The notes: a model not told the origin generated them from the sequence alone. Positions 9,361-17,935 are shown, numbered from the stretch's first letter. The stretch is DNA of 64,000 nucleotides from Bradyrhizobium erythrophlei (GCF_900129505.1 NZ_LT670818.1:4559001-4623000), one strand, 5' to 3'. A program made the numbers and translations.

Positions 9361-10421
9361 GCGAGCCATCTTTCCAGATTGGCCCCGACAAAATCGTCGT
9401 CGGAAAGATCGGCATGCTCGTTGCAGACGCGATCGATCTCCTCGATCTGGCCGGGGCTGAGGCCCTCAGCGGGATCGAGGCACCAGAGTCCCTGCATCAG
9501 GCCCTGGCGCCGCAGGATCTCGTGGCAGCCGGCGATGCAGCCGTGGAAGTTGTTGGCGACGTCGAAGAACGCACTGTTGCAGTCGGTGACGCGGGCATCG
9601 AGCGCCAGGAGATCGGCCGGCACCGCCGCCTTGCCGCGCGCGGCCTTGCACATCTCGAACTGTTTGATCGCACTCGCGGTCCATACCGACCAGTGGCCGA
9701 GCAGGCCGCCCCGGAAATAAGCGCGCGTGGTGACGCCCTTGTCGCGCAGGTCGAACGGCAGCGAGAGGTCGAGCAGGATGTGGTCGTCATTGCCGGTATA
9801 GAGCGCGATGCGGTCGAGCGCGCCTGCGGCGGCGACGCCGCGCAGCACGTCGAGCGTGCGATAACGGTTGAACGGCGCGACCTTGATGGCGATGACGTTG
9901 TCGATTCCGGCAAAGCGCCGCCAGAAATCCGCGCTGAGGACGACGCCGCCGACGGCCGGCTGCAGATAGAACCCGACCAGCGGAATCTCGCGCGCCACCG
10001 CCTCGCAATGGGCGATGATTTCGTGTTCGCTGGCGGATTTCATCGCGGCCAAACTAAGCAGCCCCGCGTGATAGCCGATGCCGCGCGCGACTTCCGCCTC
10101 GGCGACGGCCTGTTTGGTCGGGCCCGCAAGCCCCGCGACCAGCGCCAGCGGCCGCTTGGTCCAGCCCACCGCCGTCTCGGCGGCGAGCTCCAGCACTGGG
10201 CGATAAAGGCCGACGTCGCGGATCGCGAACTGCGTGGTATGGACGCCGACCGCCAGCCCGCCGGCGCCGGCGTCGATATAATAGCGGGTGAGCGCGCGCT
10301 GATGCATACGATCGAGGTTGCGATCGGCGTTCAGCGCCAGCGGATGCGCGGGGATCACCGTGCCGTCGGCGATCAGGCGCCGCACCTCGGATTCGATTTG
10401 GCTATGGTGCATGGCTGACAT
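9357..10421 (-). CDS. Dihydrodipicolinate synthase (DapA) family aldolase/lyase
   Basis: The start at 10421 (MSAMHHSQ) leaves two bases after the upstream stop, giving 354 residues. The TIM-barrel DapA family is indicated by IPAHPLALNADRNLD (instead of the usual TPF..DG..D), GAGGLAVGVHTT, LVGFYLQPAVGG (position of the catalytic Tyr) and NVIAIKVAPFNRYRT, where the Lys corresponds to the Schiff-base lysine. Known members perform pyruvate- or 2-oxoacid-type aldol cleavage or condensation through an imine on that lysine. This member is longer than canonical DapA (about 290 residues) and lies in a catabolic ABC operon, so a degradative aldolase/hydratase is inferred. It is unlikely to be the lysine-biosynthesis enzyme. 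It overlaps the ATPase gene by four bases. Confidence 0.8.
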   Translation of the reverse strand: MSAMHHSQIESEVRRLIADGTVIPAHPLALNADRNLDRMHQRALTRYYIDAGAGGLAVGVHTTQFAIRDVGLYRPVLELAAETAVGWTKRPLALVAGLAGPTKQAVAEAEVARGIGYHAGLLSLAAMKSASEHEIIAHCEAVAREIPLVGFYLQPAVGGVVLSADFWRRFAGIDNVIAIKVAPFNRYRTLDVLRGVAAAGALDRIALYTGNDDHILLDLSLPFDLRDKGVTTRAYFRGGLLGHWSVWTASAIKQFEMCKAARGKAAVPADLLALDARVTDCNSAFFDVANNFHGCIAGCHEILRRQGLMQGLWCLDPAEGLSPGQIEEIDRVCNEHADLSDDDFVGANLERWLA

Positions 10422-10423
10422 CC

Positions 10424-11251
10424 CTATCCATATTCCGGGCCGGCGACGGCGAACGGCAATTCGGTGCGCAGCGCGGCGACAGCGCTGAAGCGCATGCGCT
10501 GAAACGGCCGCTCGATGTTCCACCCGGAATCGGTCAGGCCGTTCAGGAATGGCTGCTGTTCGTAGACAGCGTCGATCAGCAGCGGCCCGCTTTCGGAGGA
10601 CACGATCTCATTGACCAAGGCCAGCGCCTGTTCCGGGCCGTTCGCGAGCAACGGGCCGATGTGCCGCGCCTTCCGGCCATCACGGACGAGCGCGAACGCG
10701 TCGCCGTTTGACAGCAGCCGGGAGCCGGGACGTCCGCTGAGCTCGGTCAGCAGAGCAACGCGGTCGAATCCCATCGCGCCGCGGTCGAGCGCGGTTAATT
10801 TCTCGATACCGATCGCCGACAGCGATGCTTCGGCTTTGGTCGACCCCGCCTGCTCGAACCGCAACCGTCGCAGCTGCAGCGTCGGCCTGAATCCGAGGGG
10901 ACCATAGACCATGGCGCCCGCCGGCGTCGCGTCGAGCCACGTCGTCAACCCTCGTTCGGCCGCGGCAGCGAGGCAGGCGTCGACCAGTCTGGTGGCGAGG
11001 CCGCGGCGGCGCCAGCTCTCGGTCACCAGCACCATGCTGATCCAGCCGTTGCCGGACGAGTAGGGCAGCAGCGCCGCGCTGGCGACGAGACGACCGTCAT
11101 TGTCGCGAACGCCGAACACAGTTCCCTGGTCAAGGAAAAAACGCCAGTCGGCCTCGTTCTGATCCCAGTGCGCTTCCGTTGAAAGCAGAAGTCCGGCGGG
11201 CGCGTCGCCCGGCCCGAGCCGGACGACGGCCGCCCGATCAGTATCGGCCAT
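10424..11251 (-). CDS. GNAT family N-acetyltransferase
   Basis: The start was set at ATG 11251 (MADTDRAAVV), overlapping the upstream epimerase gene by 14 bases; a longer frame begins ten codons earlier. The 275-residue product has an N-terminal GNAT fold: GNGWISMVLVTESWRRRGLATRLVDACL contains the V-x(n)-R-R-x-G-x-A/G acetyl-CoA pyrophosphate loop (RRRGLAT). A second C-terminal region resembles the DUF/YitH-like extension seen in larger GNAT proteins. Expected activity is transfer of an acyl group from acyl-CoA to an amine. Its place between the epimerase and the aldolase suggests it modifies an intermediate of the same pathway, but the substrate is unknown. Confidence 0.78.
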   Translation of the reverse strand: MADTDRAAVVRLGPGDAPAGLLLSTEAHWDQNEADWRFFLDQGTVFGVRDNDGRLVASAALLPYSSGNGWISMVLVTESWRRRGLATRLVDACLAAAAERGLTTWLDATPAGAMVYGPLGFRPTLQLRRLRFEQAGSTKAEASLSAIGIEKLTALDRGAMGFDRVALLTELSGRPGSRLLSNGDAFALVRDGRKARHIGPLLANGPEQALALVNEIVSSESGPLLIDAVYEQQPFLNGLTDSGWNIERPFQRMRFSAVAALRTELPFAVAGPEYG

Positions 11252-12275
11252 CGCGCACCTCGTATTTGGTGGGTTTTCCAAAACTCGGCATTGCGCGCGC
11301 GACCCAGTCCGCGGTCCATTTTATTAGCTGTTCGGTGTCGACGATCGGCGGGCCGAACAATTTCACTGCCTGAGAGGTGTCGGTGAGCCACGCCGTCGGC
11401 TCCTCCTTGCCGACGATGATGGGCTCGCGGCCGAGCCGCACGCCGAGCTTGGCGGCGAGATCACGCACGGCGAGGATTTCGTGGCCGCTGACATTGATCA
11501 GCGAGGTCGGCGTGTCGCAATGCGCGAGGCAGCGCAGTGCCTGTGAGGACGCATCGCCCTGCCAGATGAAATTGACATGGCCGAGGCTGACATCGATCGG
11601 CTTGCGGTTGAGGATCTTGCTTGCGATGTCGTGCAGCACGCCGTAACGCATGTCGATGGCGTAATTCAGCCGGAACAGCCGGCCCGGGGTCGAGAACTTC
11701 CGCGAGAAATATTCGAACATGCGCTCGCGACCAACGCAGGATTGCGCATATTCGCCGGGCGGATTGGGCGCCATGCTCTCGTTCGAACCCTTGCCGTCGA
11801 CCGGTACGAACGGGTAGACGCAGCCGGTCGAGAACGCCACGATGCGCGAATGACAAAAAGCCTGCGCGACCAGCGCGGGCACATGCGCGTTCATCGCCCA
11901 GGTCAGCGACAAATCGCCTTCCGCGCCGAATTTGCGCCCGGCCATGAACACGATGTTTCTGACATTCGGCAGCGCCTTGATGGCGGTCTCGTCGAGCAGG
12001 TCGCACGCGATGGTTTCGACGCCGCGGGCCTCCAGCCACGCTTTGGCGCCGGCTTCGCTGAAGCGCGCCACGCCGATAACGCGGCGGCCGGGCAGGGCGC
12101 CTTTTGCAAGGCCCGCCAGCGTCGGTCCCATCTTGCCGGCCACGCCGAGGATCATGAGGTCGCCGTCGATCTTTGAGAGGTCGTCGATCAGCGCCTGGCT
12201 CGGCCGGCACAGGAGATCGTCGAGGGTGGCGATATCGGGAATGGTTTCCGGCAGCGTGTCGCGCGTCAGCAGCAT
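11238..12275 (-). CDS. NAD(P)-dependent epimerase/dehydratase family protein
   Basis: This 345-residue short-chain (extended SDR/epimerase) protein carries the Rossmann glycine motif LGVAGKMGPTLAGLAKG (a GxxGxxG variant) near residue 45, followed by a TxACDLLD segment for the NAD adenine pocket and a V-F-M-A-G-R-K strand in place of the usual N-A-A. The active site differs from classic YxxxK: the visible candidate is EYAQSCVGRERMFEYF, where Y is followed by S-C-V-G-R. The normal lysine is therefore not evident. Cofactor binding is well supported; the reaction is not. It lies 12 bases downstream of the permease gene in the same operon. Confidence 0.78.
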   Translation of the reverse strand: MLLTRDTLPETIPDIATLDDLLCRPSQALIDDLSKIDGDLMILGVAGKMGPTLAGLAKGALPGRRVIGVARFSEAGAKAWLEARGVETIACDLLDETAIKALPNVRNIVFMAGRKFGAEGDLSLTWAMNAHVPALVAQAFCHSRIVAFSTGCVYPFVPVDGKGSNESMAPNPPGEYAQSCVGRERMFEYFSRKFSTPGRLFRLNYAIDMRYGVLHDIASKILNRKPIDVSLGHVNFIWQGDASSQALRCLAHCDTPTSLINVSGHEILAVRDLAAKLGVRLGREPIIVGKEEPTAWLTDTSQAVKLFGPPIVDTEQLIKWTADWVARAMPSFGKPTKYEVRDGRY

Positions 12276-12287
12276 GTCTCTTCCTTC

Positions 12288-13058
12288 TTATCGCAGCCGC
12301 ACGTCCCGGACCACGAACAGCCGTTCGAGGCCGAGCACCAGGCCGTAGAGCGCGACCCCGAGCAATGTCAGCAGCACCACCGCCATCACCATCGCCGGCG
12401 TATCGAGCGAGGACTGCACCTGGATCATGAGATAGCCGAGCCCGCGTTCGCTTGCGATGAACTCGCCAACGATGGCGCCGGCGACCGCGAGAATAGCGCC
12501 GACCTTCATGCCGGAGAACACATAAGGCAGCGCGCCCGGCAGCTGGATCTTGCGGAACAGCGTCCAGCGCGAGCCGCGCAGCGATTTGACGAGGTCGAGC
12601 AGGTCCGGCTCGACTTCGCTCAAGCCCCGCGCGGTGGTCAAAAGGATCGGGAAGAAGCAGATGCTGAATGCGATCAGGATGTTCGGAAAGATGCCATAGC
12701 TGAACCAGACGATGAACAGCGGACCCAGTGCCACTTTCGGGATCATGTTCAGCGTCACGAACAGCGGCAGCAGCAACAGGCTCACCAGCGGCGACCAGCA
12801 GAACACGACCGCCAGCGCCACGCCGACCAGAGCGCCCAGCGCAAAGCCGCCGAGGATTTCGACCGCCGTCACGGCGAGGTTGGAGAGCCAGGCATATTTC
12901 GTCGACCCCAGCGTCGCGACCGTCGCCAGCGGTGAGGGCAGGATGAATTTCGGCACGTGGAAGGCGTCGACCAGCAGCTGCCACAGCACGATCACGGCGA
13001 GATGCACGATCAGGATGATCGCGAACGTCCGGGCCGGTCGCATGCCGTCTGGGAACAC
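12288..13058 (-). CDS. ABC transporter permease (SsuC/TauC-like)
   Basis: A GTG at 13058 sits seven bases after AGGAG; a TTG one codon upstream and an ATG at 13043 are alternatives. The roughly 256-residue protein has about six membrane segments and the EAA loop GASRWTLFRKIQLPGALPYVFSGMKVG-type region, here reading LRGSRWTLFRKIQLPGALPY. This is the permease of the nitrate/sulfonate/taurine importer class. It is the first gene of the operon that ends with its ATPase at 8578. A 16-bp palindrome at 13125-13140, matching one next to the TetR gene, lies 67 bases upstream and is a likely operator. Confidence 0.9.
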   Translation of the reverse strand: MFPDGMRPARTFAIILIVHLAVIVLWQLLVDAFHVPKFILPSPLATVATLGSTKYAWLSNLAVTAVEILGGFALGALVGVALAVVFCWSPLVSLLLLPLFVTLNMIPKVALGPLFIVWFSYGIFPNILIAFSICFFPILLTTARGLSEVEPDLLDLVKSLRGSRWTLFRKIQLPGALPYVFSGMKVGAILAVAGAIVGEFIASERGLGYLMIQVQSSLDTPAMVMAVVLLTLLGVALYGLVLGLERLFVVRDVRLR

Positions 13059-13124
13059 CAAAATACTCCTGTCGCGCCCCGCCGGGGTAAGGGCGGCTCA
13101 GCCTATCCCTTTACGTGACGTCTT

Positions 13125-13140
13125 TCAACTATATGGTTGA
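13125..13140. promoter_or_regulatory. Putative TetR operator, copy 1
   Basis: The sequence TCAACTATATGGTTGA is a near-perfect palindrome with TCAAC/GTTGA arms; its inner bases fit TCAACYATATRGTTGA on both strands. It lies 67 bases upstream of the permease start (minus strand), in the only promoter region of that operon. A matching 16-mer occurs at 13920-13935. Operator function and assignment to the adjacent TetR protein are inferred from position and symmetry. Confidence 0.6.
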
Positions 13141-13160
13141 TTAAGACCACGGTACCTTTG

Positions 13161-13247
13161 CCGTCATTGCGAGCGAAGCGAAGCAATCCATATCTCAGTG
13201 CGGCCGCTCGATGGATTGCTTCGTCGCTACGCTCCTCGCAATGACGG
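13161..13247. repeat. Palindromic intergenic repeat (long hairpin)
   Basis: The arms CCGTCATTGCGAGCGAAG... and its complement ...CTCGCAATGACGG fold into a stem of about 30 bp with a few mismatches. The same arm sequence occurs at 17936-18016 and in a related form near 45245-45260. These are typical GC-rich dispersed palindromes of Bradyrhizobium intergenic regions. The hairpin lies between the convergent ends of the TetR gene and the promoter of the ABC operon. Confidence 0.8.
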
Positions 13248-13269
13248 GAGTAAACTGGCGGCCAATCCG

Positions 13270-13917
13270 TCACGGCCTCAACGCCTGCATCACCAGATCA
13301 ACCACATGCTTGCGGCGGGCGCGGCGGGCGGCGGGGCTGGACAGGTCCTTGCCGAAGATCGCCGACAGCGTCGGCGTGTTGGAGAAGAAGAAATAGCTCA
13401 AGCCCGCGATCGAGATGTAGAGATGCACGGGGTCTACCCCCTTGCGAAAAGTTCCGTCCCGCACGCCCTGCTTGAGGATCTTCGAGACCATGCTGACCAG
13501 TGGCGAATGCATGTCTTCGATCCGCGGCGAGGCGCGGACGTGCCGGGCGCCGTTGCGGTTTTCATCGTTGAGCAGCACGATGAAATCCGGATGCAGCGCG
13601 AGGTGATCGAACGAACTCTCGATCAGCTTGCGAATGGCGCGTTCGGGCGGCACCCCCTCGAGGTTGAGCGTGCGCTCCTGGGCGCGGATTTCCTCGTAGA
13701 CCCATTCGAGTACCGCCAGATACAGCGCGTCCTTGTCGCCGAAATAGTGATAGACCAGCTGCTTGTTGACGCCGGCGCGTGCTGCGATCTCGTCCACCCG
13801 CGCGCCGGCCAGGCCGCTTCTGGCGAATTCGCGCCGCGCCGCCGTCAGCAGTTTCTGGCGGGTGGCGACGGGGTTGCGGCGCTGCGGCTTCGTGGCGGTT
13901 GATCGTCGTTTGGGCAT
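13270..13917 (-). CDS. TetR/AcrR family transcriptional regulator
   Basis: The ATG at 13917 (MPKRRSTATK) gives 215 residues; the longer open frame upstream would run through the operator and is not favoured. The N-terminal TetR helix-turn-helix is clear: RQKLLTAARREFARSGLAGARVDEIAARAGVNKQLVYHYFGDKDALY, with recognition helix NKQLVYHYF. The C-terminal ligand domain resembles the RutR/YcdC group. A matching palindrome at 13920-13935 abuts its start codon and another lies upstream of the ABC operon. This suggests autorepression plus control of both arms of the transport/catabolic module, probably relieved by a pathway intermediate. Confidence 0.88.
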   Translation of the reverse strand: MPKRRSTATKPQRRNPVATRQKLLTAARREFARSGLAGARVDEIAARAGVNKQLVYHYFGDKDALYLAVLEWVYEEIRAQERTLNLEGVPPERAIRKLIESSFDHLALHPDFIVLLNDENRNGARHVRASPRIEDMHSPLVSMVSKILKQGVRDGTFRKGVDPVHLYISIAGLSYFFFSNTPTLSAIFGKDLSSPAARRARRKHVVDLVMQALRP

Positions 13918-13919
13918 TT

Positions 13920-13935
13920 CCAACCAGACAGTTGA
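13920..13935. promoter_or_regulatory. Putative TetR operator, copy 2
   Basis: The sequence CCAACCAGACAGTTGA shares the CAACYA...RGTTGA pattern with the copy at 13125-13140. It starts three bases upstream of the tetR start codon and overlaps a TTGACA -35-like box (13932-13937) pointing toward the binding-protein gene, with a TTGCAT -10-like box at 13955-13960 after a 17-base spacer. Binding here could block both divergent transcripts. Function is inferred. Confidence 0.55.
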
Positions 13936-14039
13936 CAATTCGATCCGTCCCTTGTTGCATTGGTAAACCGGCGGGGCTGCGACGACAAGGCCGTCAGGTC
14001 TCGGCCGCAGGCGATCCACCGCAGAGCGAGGAGAGGTCC

Positions 14040-15044
14040 ATGAAGCGTTTCGGGATGGCAGGACTGGCGCTCGCGCTGCTGGCGCACGCCGCTCCAGCGG
14101 CTGCCGGCGAATCTGTCAACCTGATCCTGAACTGGACGCCGACCGCAGATCACTCGCCGTTCTATTACGCCAGGGCGCAGGGCTGGTACGAGAAGGCCGG
14201 CATCGATCTCACCATCGAGACCGGCAAGGGCTCCGGCGTCTCGGCACTGAAGGTCGGCTCCGGCGGCTCTCCGTTTGGAATTGCCGATCTCGCCACCATG
14301 CTGGTGGCGCGCAGCAAAGGCGCCGACGACGTGGCGCTGATGAGCATCTACGCCAACACCGGGCAGACCTTCTACTGGCTGAAGAGTTATGGCGTGAACG
14401 GGGTGAAGGATTTTCCGACCCACAAAATAGGCAATCCGCCGGGCGACGCGTCGCGCGTGATGTGGCCGGCCTTTGCGAAAGCGGCGGGGATCGCGCCGGA
14501 CTCGGTGAATTTCGTCAATGTCGGGCCGACCGCCAAGATCGCGGCGCTGAAGAGCCACACCGTCGATATCATCAGCGATTTCTACAACGAGCACGACCTG
14601 AAGGTGATCGAGTTCGGCGCCGATCTCGGCTATGTCAACTGGAAGGACATCGGGCTCAATCCCTACGGCAATTCGCTGATCGTCAACGGCGCTTACCTGC
14701 AGAAACATCCGAAACTGGTCGAGGATTTCGTCAGGATCAGCCAGAAGGCGTTTTCAGCCTGCGTCGCCGATGTCACGCCCTGCCTGAAGGCACTGCTCGA
14801 CCAGGTGTCGGGTCTCGACCAGGAAAACCAGCAGCGCCAGTGGGAGCGAATAAAGTTCCTGATGACCGACGATTTCACCACCACCAAGGCGCTGGGCTGG
14901 ATCGACGGCGAACGGATGAAGAAGGACTACGAGCTGGTGCAGACCTATCTCGGCATGGAGAAGCCGTTCAACGTCGAGGACGCGTTTACGACGAAACTGC
15001 TGGACCCGTCGGTCAAGATGGACGCCAGCAAGGTGAAGAAGTGA
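14040..15044 (+). CDS. ABC transporter substrate-binding protein, NMT1/THI5-like
   Basis: The ATG at 14040 follows a GAGGAGAGG ribosome site and gives 334 residues. A signal peptide (MKRFGMAGLALALLAHAAPAAAG) precedes a periplasmic binding protein of the NMT1/THI5/SsuA group, with hallmark segments LILNWTPTADHSPFYYARAQGWYEKAGID and a G-x-G-S-G/SALKVGSGGSPFGIADLA-type loop. Family members bind pyrimidine precursors, sulfonates, nitrate or related compounds; the ligand here is unknown. It is divergent from tetR, and the shared palindrome suggests co-regulation with the permease/ATPase operon on the other side. Confidence 0.88.
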   Translation: MKRFGMAGLALALLAHAAPAAAGESVNLILNWTPTADHSPFYYARAQGWYEKAGIDLTIETGKGSGVSALKVGSGGSPFGIADLATMLVARSKGADDVALMSIYANTGQTFYWLKSYGVNGVKDFPTHKIGNPPGDASRVMWPAFAKAAGIAPDSVNFVNVGPTAKIAALKSHTVDIISDFYNEHDLKVIEFGADLGYVNWKDIGLNPYGNSLIVNGAYLQKHPKLVEDFVRISQKAFSACVADVTPCLKALLDQVSGLDQENQQRQWERIKFLMTDDFTTTKALGWIDGERMKKDYELVQTYLGMEKPFNVEDAFTTKLLDPSVKMDASKVKK

Positions 15045-15270
15045 GCTTTCGTTGTTTTCTCGCCCGCTCGCCGTATGGAGGTAGCGCCGTAGCGCACGAT
15101 CGCCGACTCATCCTGCCTCGCGGCGCATCTGGCGTGTGCGTACCAAGATGGCTGAAAATCGTACCCGGCCCGCGCGAAGTGTTATACCTCTCGCCGCGCG
15201 CGGGGAGAGGGAGAAGGTGTCAACGCTCCGCGTCCTAAAAATAAAACATACCTCCAGGGAGGACCGCACT

Positions 15271-17205
15271 ATGACCGCAGCAGCTGCCGCCGAAACCCCC
15301 AAGGATGCCTCCGCCTCCGTCATTGCGCAGCAAGCGGCGATGCTAAACGCGCTCCCGTTCTCCGACACCGCCGATTTCGATGACGCCGCGCGCGGTTTCA
15401 TGGGCACGCTGGACCATGCGCGGATCGAGACTGCGCAAGGGCGCGTGGTCTGGAGTCTCGAGCCCTACGGTTTCCTGTCGGACGAGAAGGCGCCCTTAAC
15501 CGTCAACCCGAGCCTCTGGCGGCAGTCACGGCTGAACATGCAGCACGGACTGTTCGAAGTGGTGCCCGGCGTCTACCAGATCCGCGGACTCGACATTGCC
15601 AACATGACGCTGATCGAGGGCGACACCGGCGTGATCGTGGTGGACACACTGACCTCGATCGAAGGCGCGCGCGCCGCGATGGAGCTTTACTTCAAGCACC
15701 GCGGCTTGCGTCCCGTCGCGGCGGTGATTTTCACCCACACCCATACCGATCATTGGGGCGGCGCGCGCGGCGTGCTGGAAGAGGACGCGCTGGCGAGCGG
15801 CCGCGTGCCGATCATCGCGCCCAATCTGTTCATGGAGCACGCGGTGTCCGAAAACATCATCGCCGGGCCCGCGATGCTGCGACGCGCGCAATACCAGTTC
15901 GGGCCGTTCCTGGCAAAAGGGCCGCGCGGGCAGGTCGATTGCGGCCTCGGCAAGTCGATGGCCGCGGGCTCGGTGGCGCTGTTGCGCCCTTCCGACCTCA
16001 TCATGGAGACCGGCGACAGGCGCATCATCGACGGGCTCGAATTCGAATTCCAAATGGCGCCGAACTCCGAGGCGCCGGCGGAGATGCACTTTTATGTGTC
16101 GCGCTACAAGCTCGTGAACCTCGCCGAAAACTCCACGCATAATTTCCATAATCTGCTGCCGTTCCGCGGCGCCGATGTGCGCGACGCGCTGGCCTGGTCG
16201 AAATATCTCGGCGAAGCCCTTTCGATGTGGGGCGGCAAGGCCGAGGCGATGTGCGGCCAGCATCATTGGCCGGTGTGGGGCCAGGCGCGCATCGACACCA
16301 TGATCCGCCAGCAGCGCGATCTTTATAAGTTTGCGCACGACCAGACCATCCGCCTGATGAACCACGGCCTGACGGCGACCGAGATCGCCGAAACGATAAA
16401 ACTGCCGGCGAGTCTCGAAGGCGCCTGGCACACGCACGGCTATTACGGCCACATCCGGCACAATGTGAAGGCGATCTACCAGAAATATCTCGGCTGGTAC
16501 GACGCCAATCCCGTGCATCTCGATCCCTTGCCGCCGGTCGAAGCCGGCAAAAAATATGTCGAATACATGGGCGGCGCGGCGATGATCCTCGATCGCGCGC
16601 TCGCGGATTTTGCCAAGGGCGAATTCCGCTTCGTGGCGCAGGCGGTCAGCCATCTGGTGTTCGCCGATCCCGACAATGCGGCTGCCCGCGCGCTGCTCGC
16701 CGACACCTTCGAGCAGCTCGGCTATGCCGCCGAGAGCGCGACCTGGCGCAACGCTTATCTGTTCGGTGCGCAGGAATTGCGCCAGGGCATGCCGAACGCG
16801 CCGCCGCGCCCGCCGATGCCGCGCGAGACGCTCGCCGCGCTGCGCACCGGGCAGCTCTGGGACGTGCTCGGCGTCCGCCTCAACGGCCCGAAGGCCGAGG
16901 GCAAGCACATCGTGCTAAACTGGAGTTTCAGCGACACCGGCGAGACGTTTATGCTGACACTCGAAAACTGCGCACTGACCTATCTCGAGGGCGCCCAGGC
17001 CGCGACTGCCGACGCCAGCTTTACGCTGGCGCGCGCGACGCTCGATGAGGTCATTGCCAAACAGACGTCGTTTCCTGAAGCCGTCGCCGCCGGCAAGATC
17101 ACCTTCACCGGCAACGCGATGCGGCTGGCGGAACTGATGGCCCTGATGGACGAATTCCCGCGCATGTTCGAGATCGTCGAGCCGAAGCGCACGGCGGTGA
17201 TCTGA
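15271..17205 (+). CDS. Alkyl sulfatase (SdsA1-like), metallo-beta-lactamase fold
   Basis: The ATG at 15271 has a strong CAGGGAGGA ribosome site and gives 644 residues. The binuclear zinc motif is THTHTDHWGG (His156, His158, Asp160, His161). Later segments NSTHNFHNL, AMCGQHHWPVWG and a SCP2-like C-terminal domain (about residues 525-640) follow the SdsA1 order of catalytic, dimerisation and sterol-carrier-like domains. Known members hydrolyse primary or secondary alkyl sulfates such as SDS. Unlike Pseudomonas SdsA1, no N-terminal signal peptide is visible, so a cytoplasmic enzyme acting on imported substrate is inferred. It lies 226 bases downstream of the binding-protein gene on the same strand. 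Confidence 0.88.
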   Translation: MTAAAAAETPKDASASVIAQQAAMLNALPFSDTADFDDAARGFMGTLDHARIETAQGRVVWSLEPYGFLSDEKAPLTVNPSLWRQSRLNMQHGLFEVVPGVYQIRGLDIANMTLIEGDTGVIVVDTLTSIEGARAAMELYFKHRGLRPVAAVIFTHTHTDHWGGARGVLEEDALASGRVPIIAPNLFMEHAVSENIIAGPAMLRRAQYQFGPFLAKGPRGQVDCGLGKSMAAGSVALLRPSDLIMETGDRRIIDGLEFEFQMAPNSEAPAEMHFYVSRYKLVNLAENSTHNFHNLLPFRGADVRDALAWSKYLGEALSMWGGKAEAMCGQHHWPVWGQARIDTMIRQQRDLYKFAHDQTIRLMNHGLTATEIAETIKLPASLEGAWHTHGYYGHIRHNVKAIYQKYLGWYDANPVHLDPLPPVEAGKKYVEYMGGAAMILDRALADFAKGEFRFVAQAVSHLVFADPDNAAARALLADTFEQLGYAAESATWRNAYLFGAQELRQGMPNAPPRPPMPRETLAALRTGQLWDVLGVRLNGPKAEGKHIVLNWSFSDTGETFMLTLENCALTYLEGAQAATADASFTLARATLDEVIAKQTSFPEAVAAGKITFTGNAMRLAELMALMDEFPRMFEIVEPKRTAVI

Positions 17206-17420
17206 GGGGATCGCGCGCGTCCGTCGTTCCGGACGAAACCGCAAGGACATTCACGAGCTTACAACGGGTTATGAGCACAGAGCCTGTCGGCGAACGGGTA
17301 CCGAATGGCCTCGGCCTTGCGCAACGGGTATCCCTCTGGCACCGTCGGCGGTCCTTGCGTAAAAATGGGGGACACCGGGCCGCTTCAACGCCCGGCAAAA
17401 ATTGGGGAGGAGATGACCGC

Positions 17421-17799
17421 ATGTTTTCGCACGTGATGATCGGTACCAACGATCTGGAAAAGGCCAAGTCATTCTATGACGCGTTGCTCGGAACGCTCGG
17501 CGTTCCCCCGGGACGGGTCGACCGCCATCGCATTTTCTACATGACCAAGACCGGCGTGTTCTCGGTATCGAAGCCGATCGACGGCAAGCCCGCGACATCC
17601 GCCAATGGCGGCACCATCGGCTTTTGCCGCCAGCTCGCCCGAGCAGGCCGACGCCTGGCACACCACCGGCATCGCCAACGGCGCCAAGACCTGCGAAGAC
17701 CCGCCGGGCGTGCGCGAAGGCCCCGCGGGCAAATTCTATCTCGCTTACCTGCGCGATCCCGACGGCAACAAGCTCTGCGCGATGCACCGGATGGTGTGA
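17421..17799 (+). pseudogene. VOC/glyoxalase family protein, frameshifted
   Basis: The ATG at 17421 follows GGGGAGGAGA. The first frame reads as a VOC (glyoxalase/bleomycin resistance) protein, MFSHVMIGTNDLEKAKSFYD through TSANGGTIGF. It then leaves frame at a TTTT run (17622-17625). The next frame continues the expected family sequence, ASSPEQADAWHTTGIANG through FYLAYLRDPDGNKLCAMHRM, to TGA 17797-17799. Removing one T restores a continuous protein of about 125 residues with the usual family length. This is either a recent one-base insertion or a homopolymer sequencing error. Confidence 0.8.
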
Positions 17800-17935
17800 G
17801 GGCGTTTCGCGGAGGCGGTGGGCGATTGGGCGGATTAGCGAAAGCGTAATCCGCCGTTCGAGCGGCTGGTTTGGCGGGCGGACCGGCGGCCCGTCACCCC
17901 ATCTACGCAATCAGATTTATGCGCATGTTCGGAGA

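Noticed and set aside
13161..13247. CRISPR or tRNA gene in the long hairpin
   Set aside because: It is a single palindrome without regular spacers and cannot form a cloverleaf; other copies show that it is a dispersed intergenic repeat.
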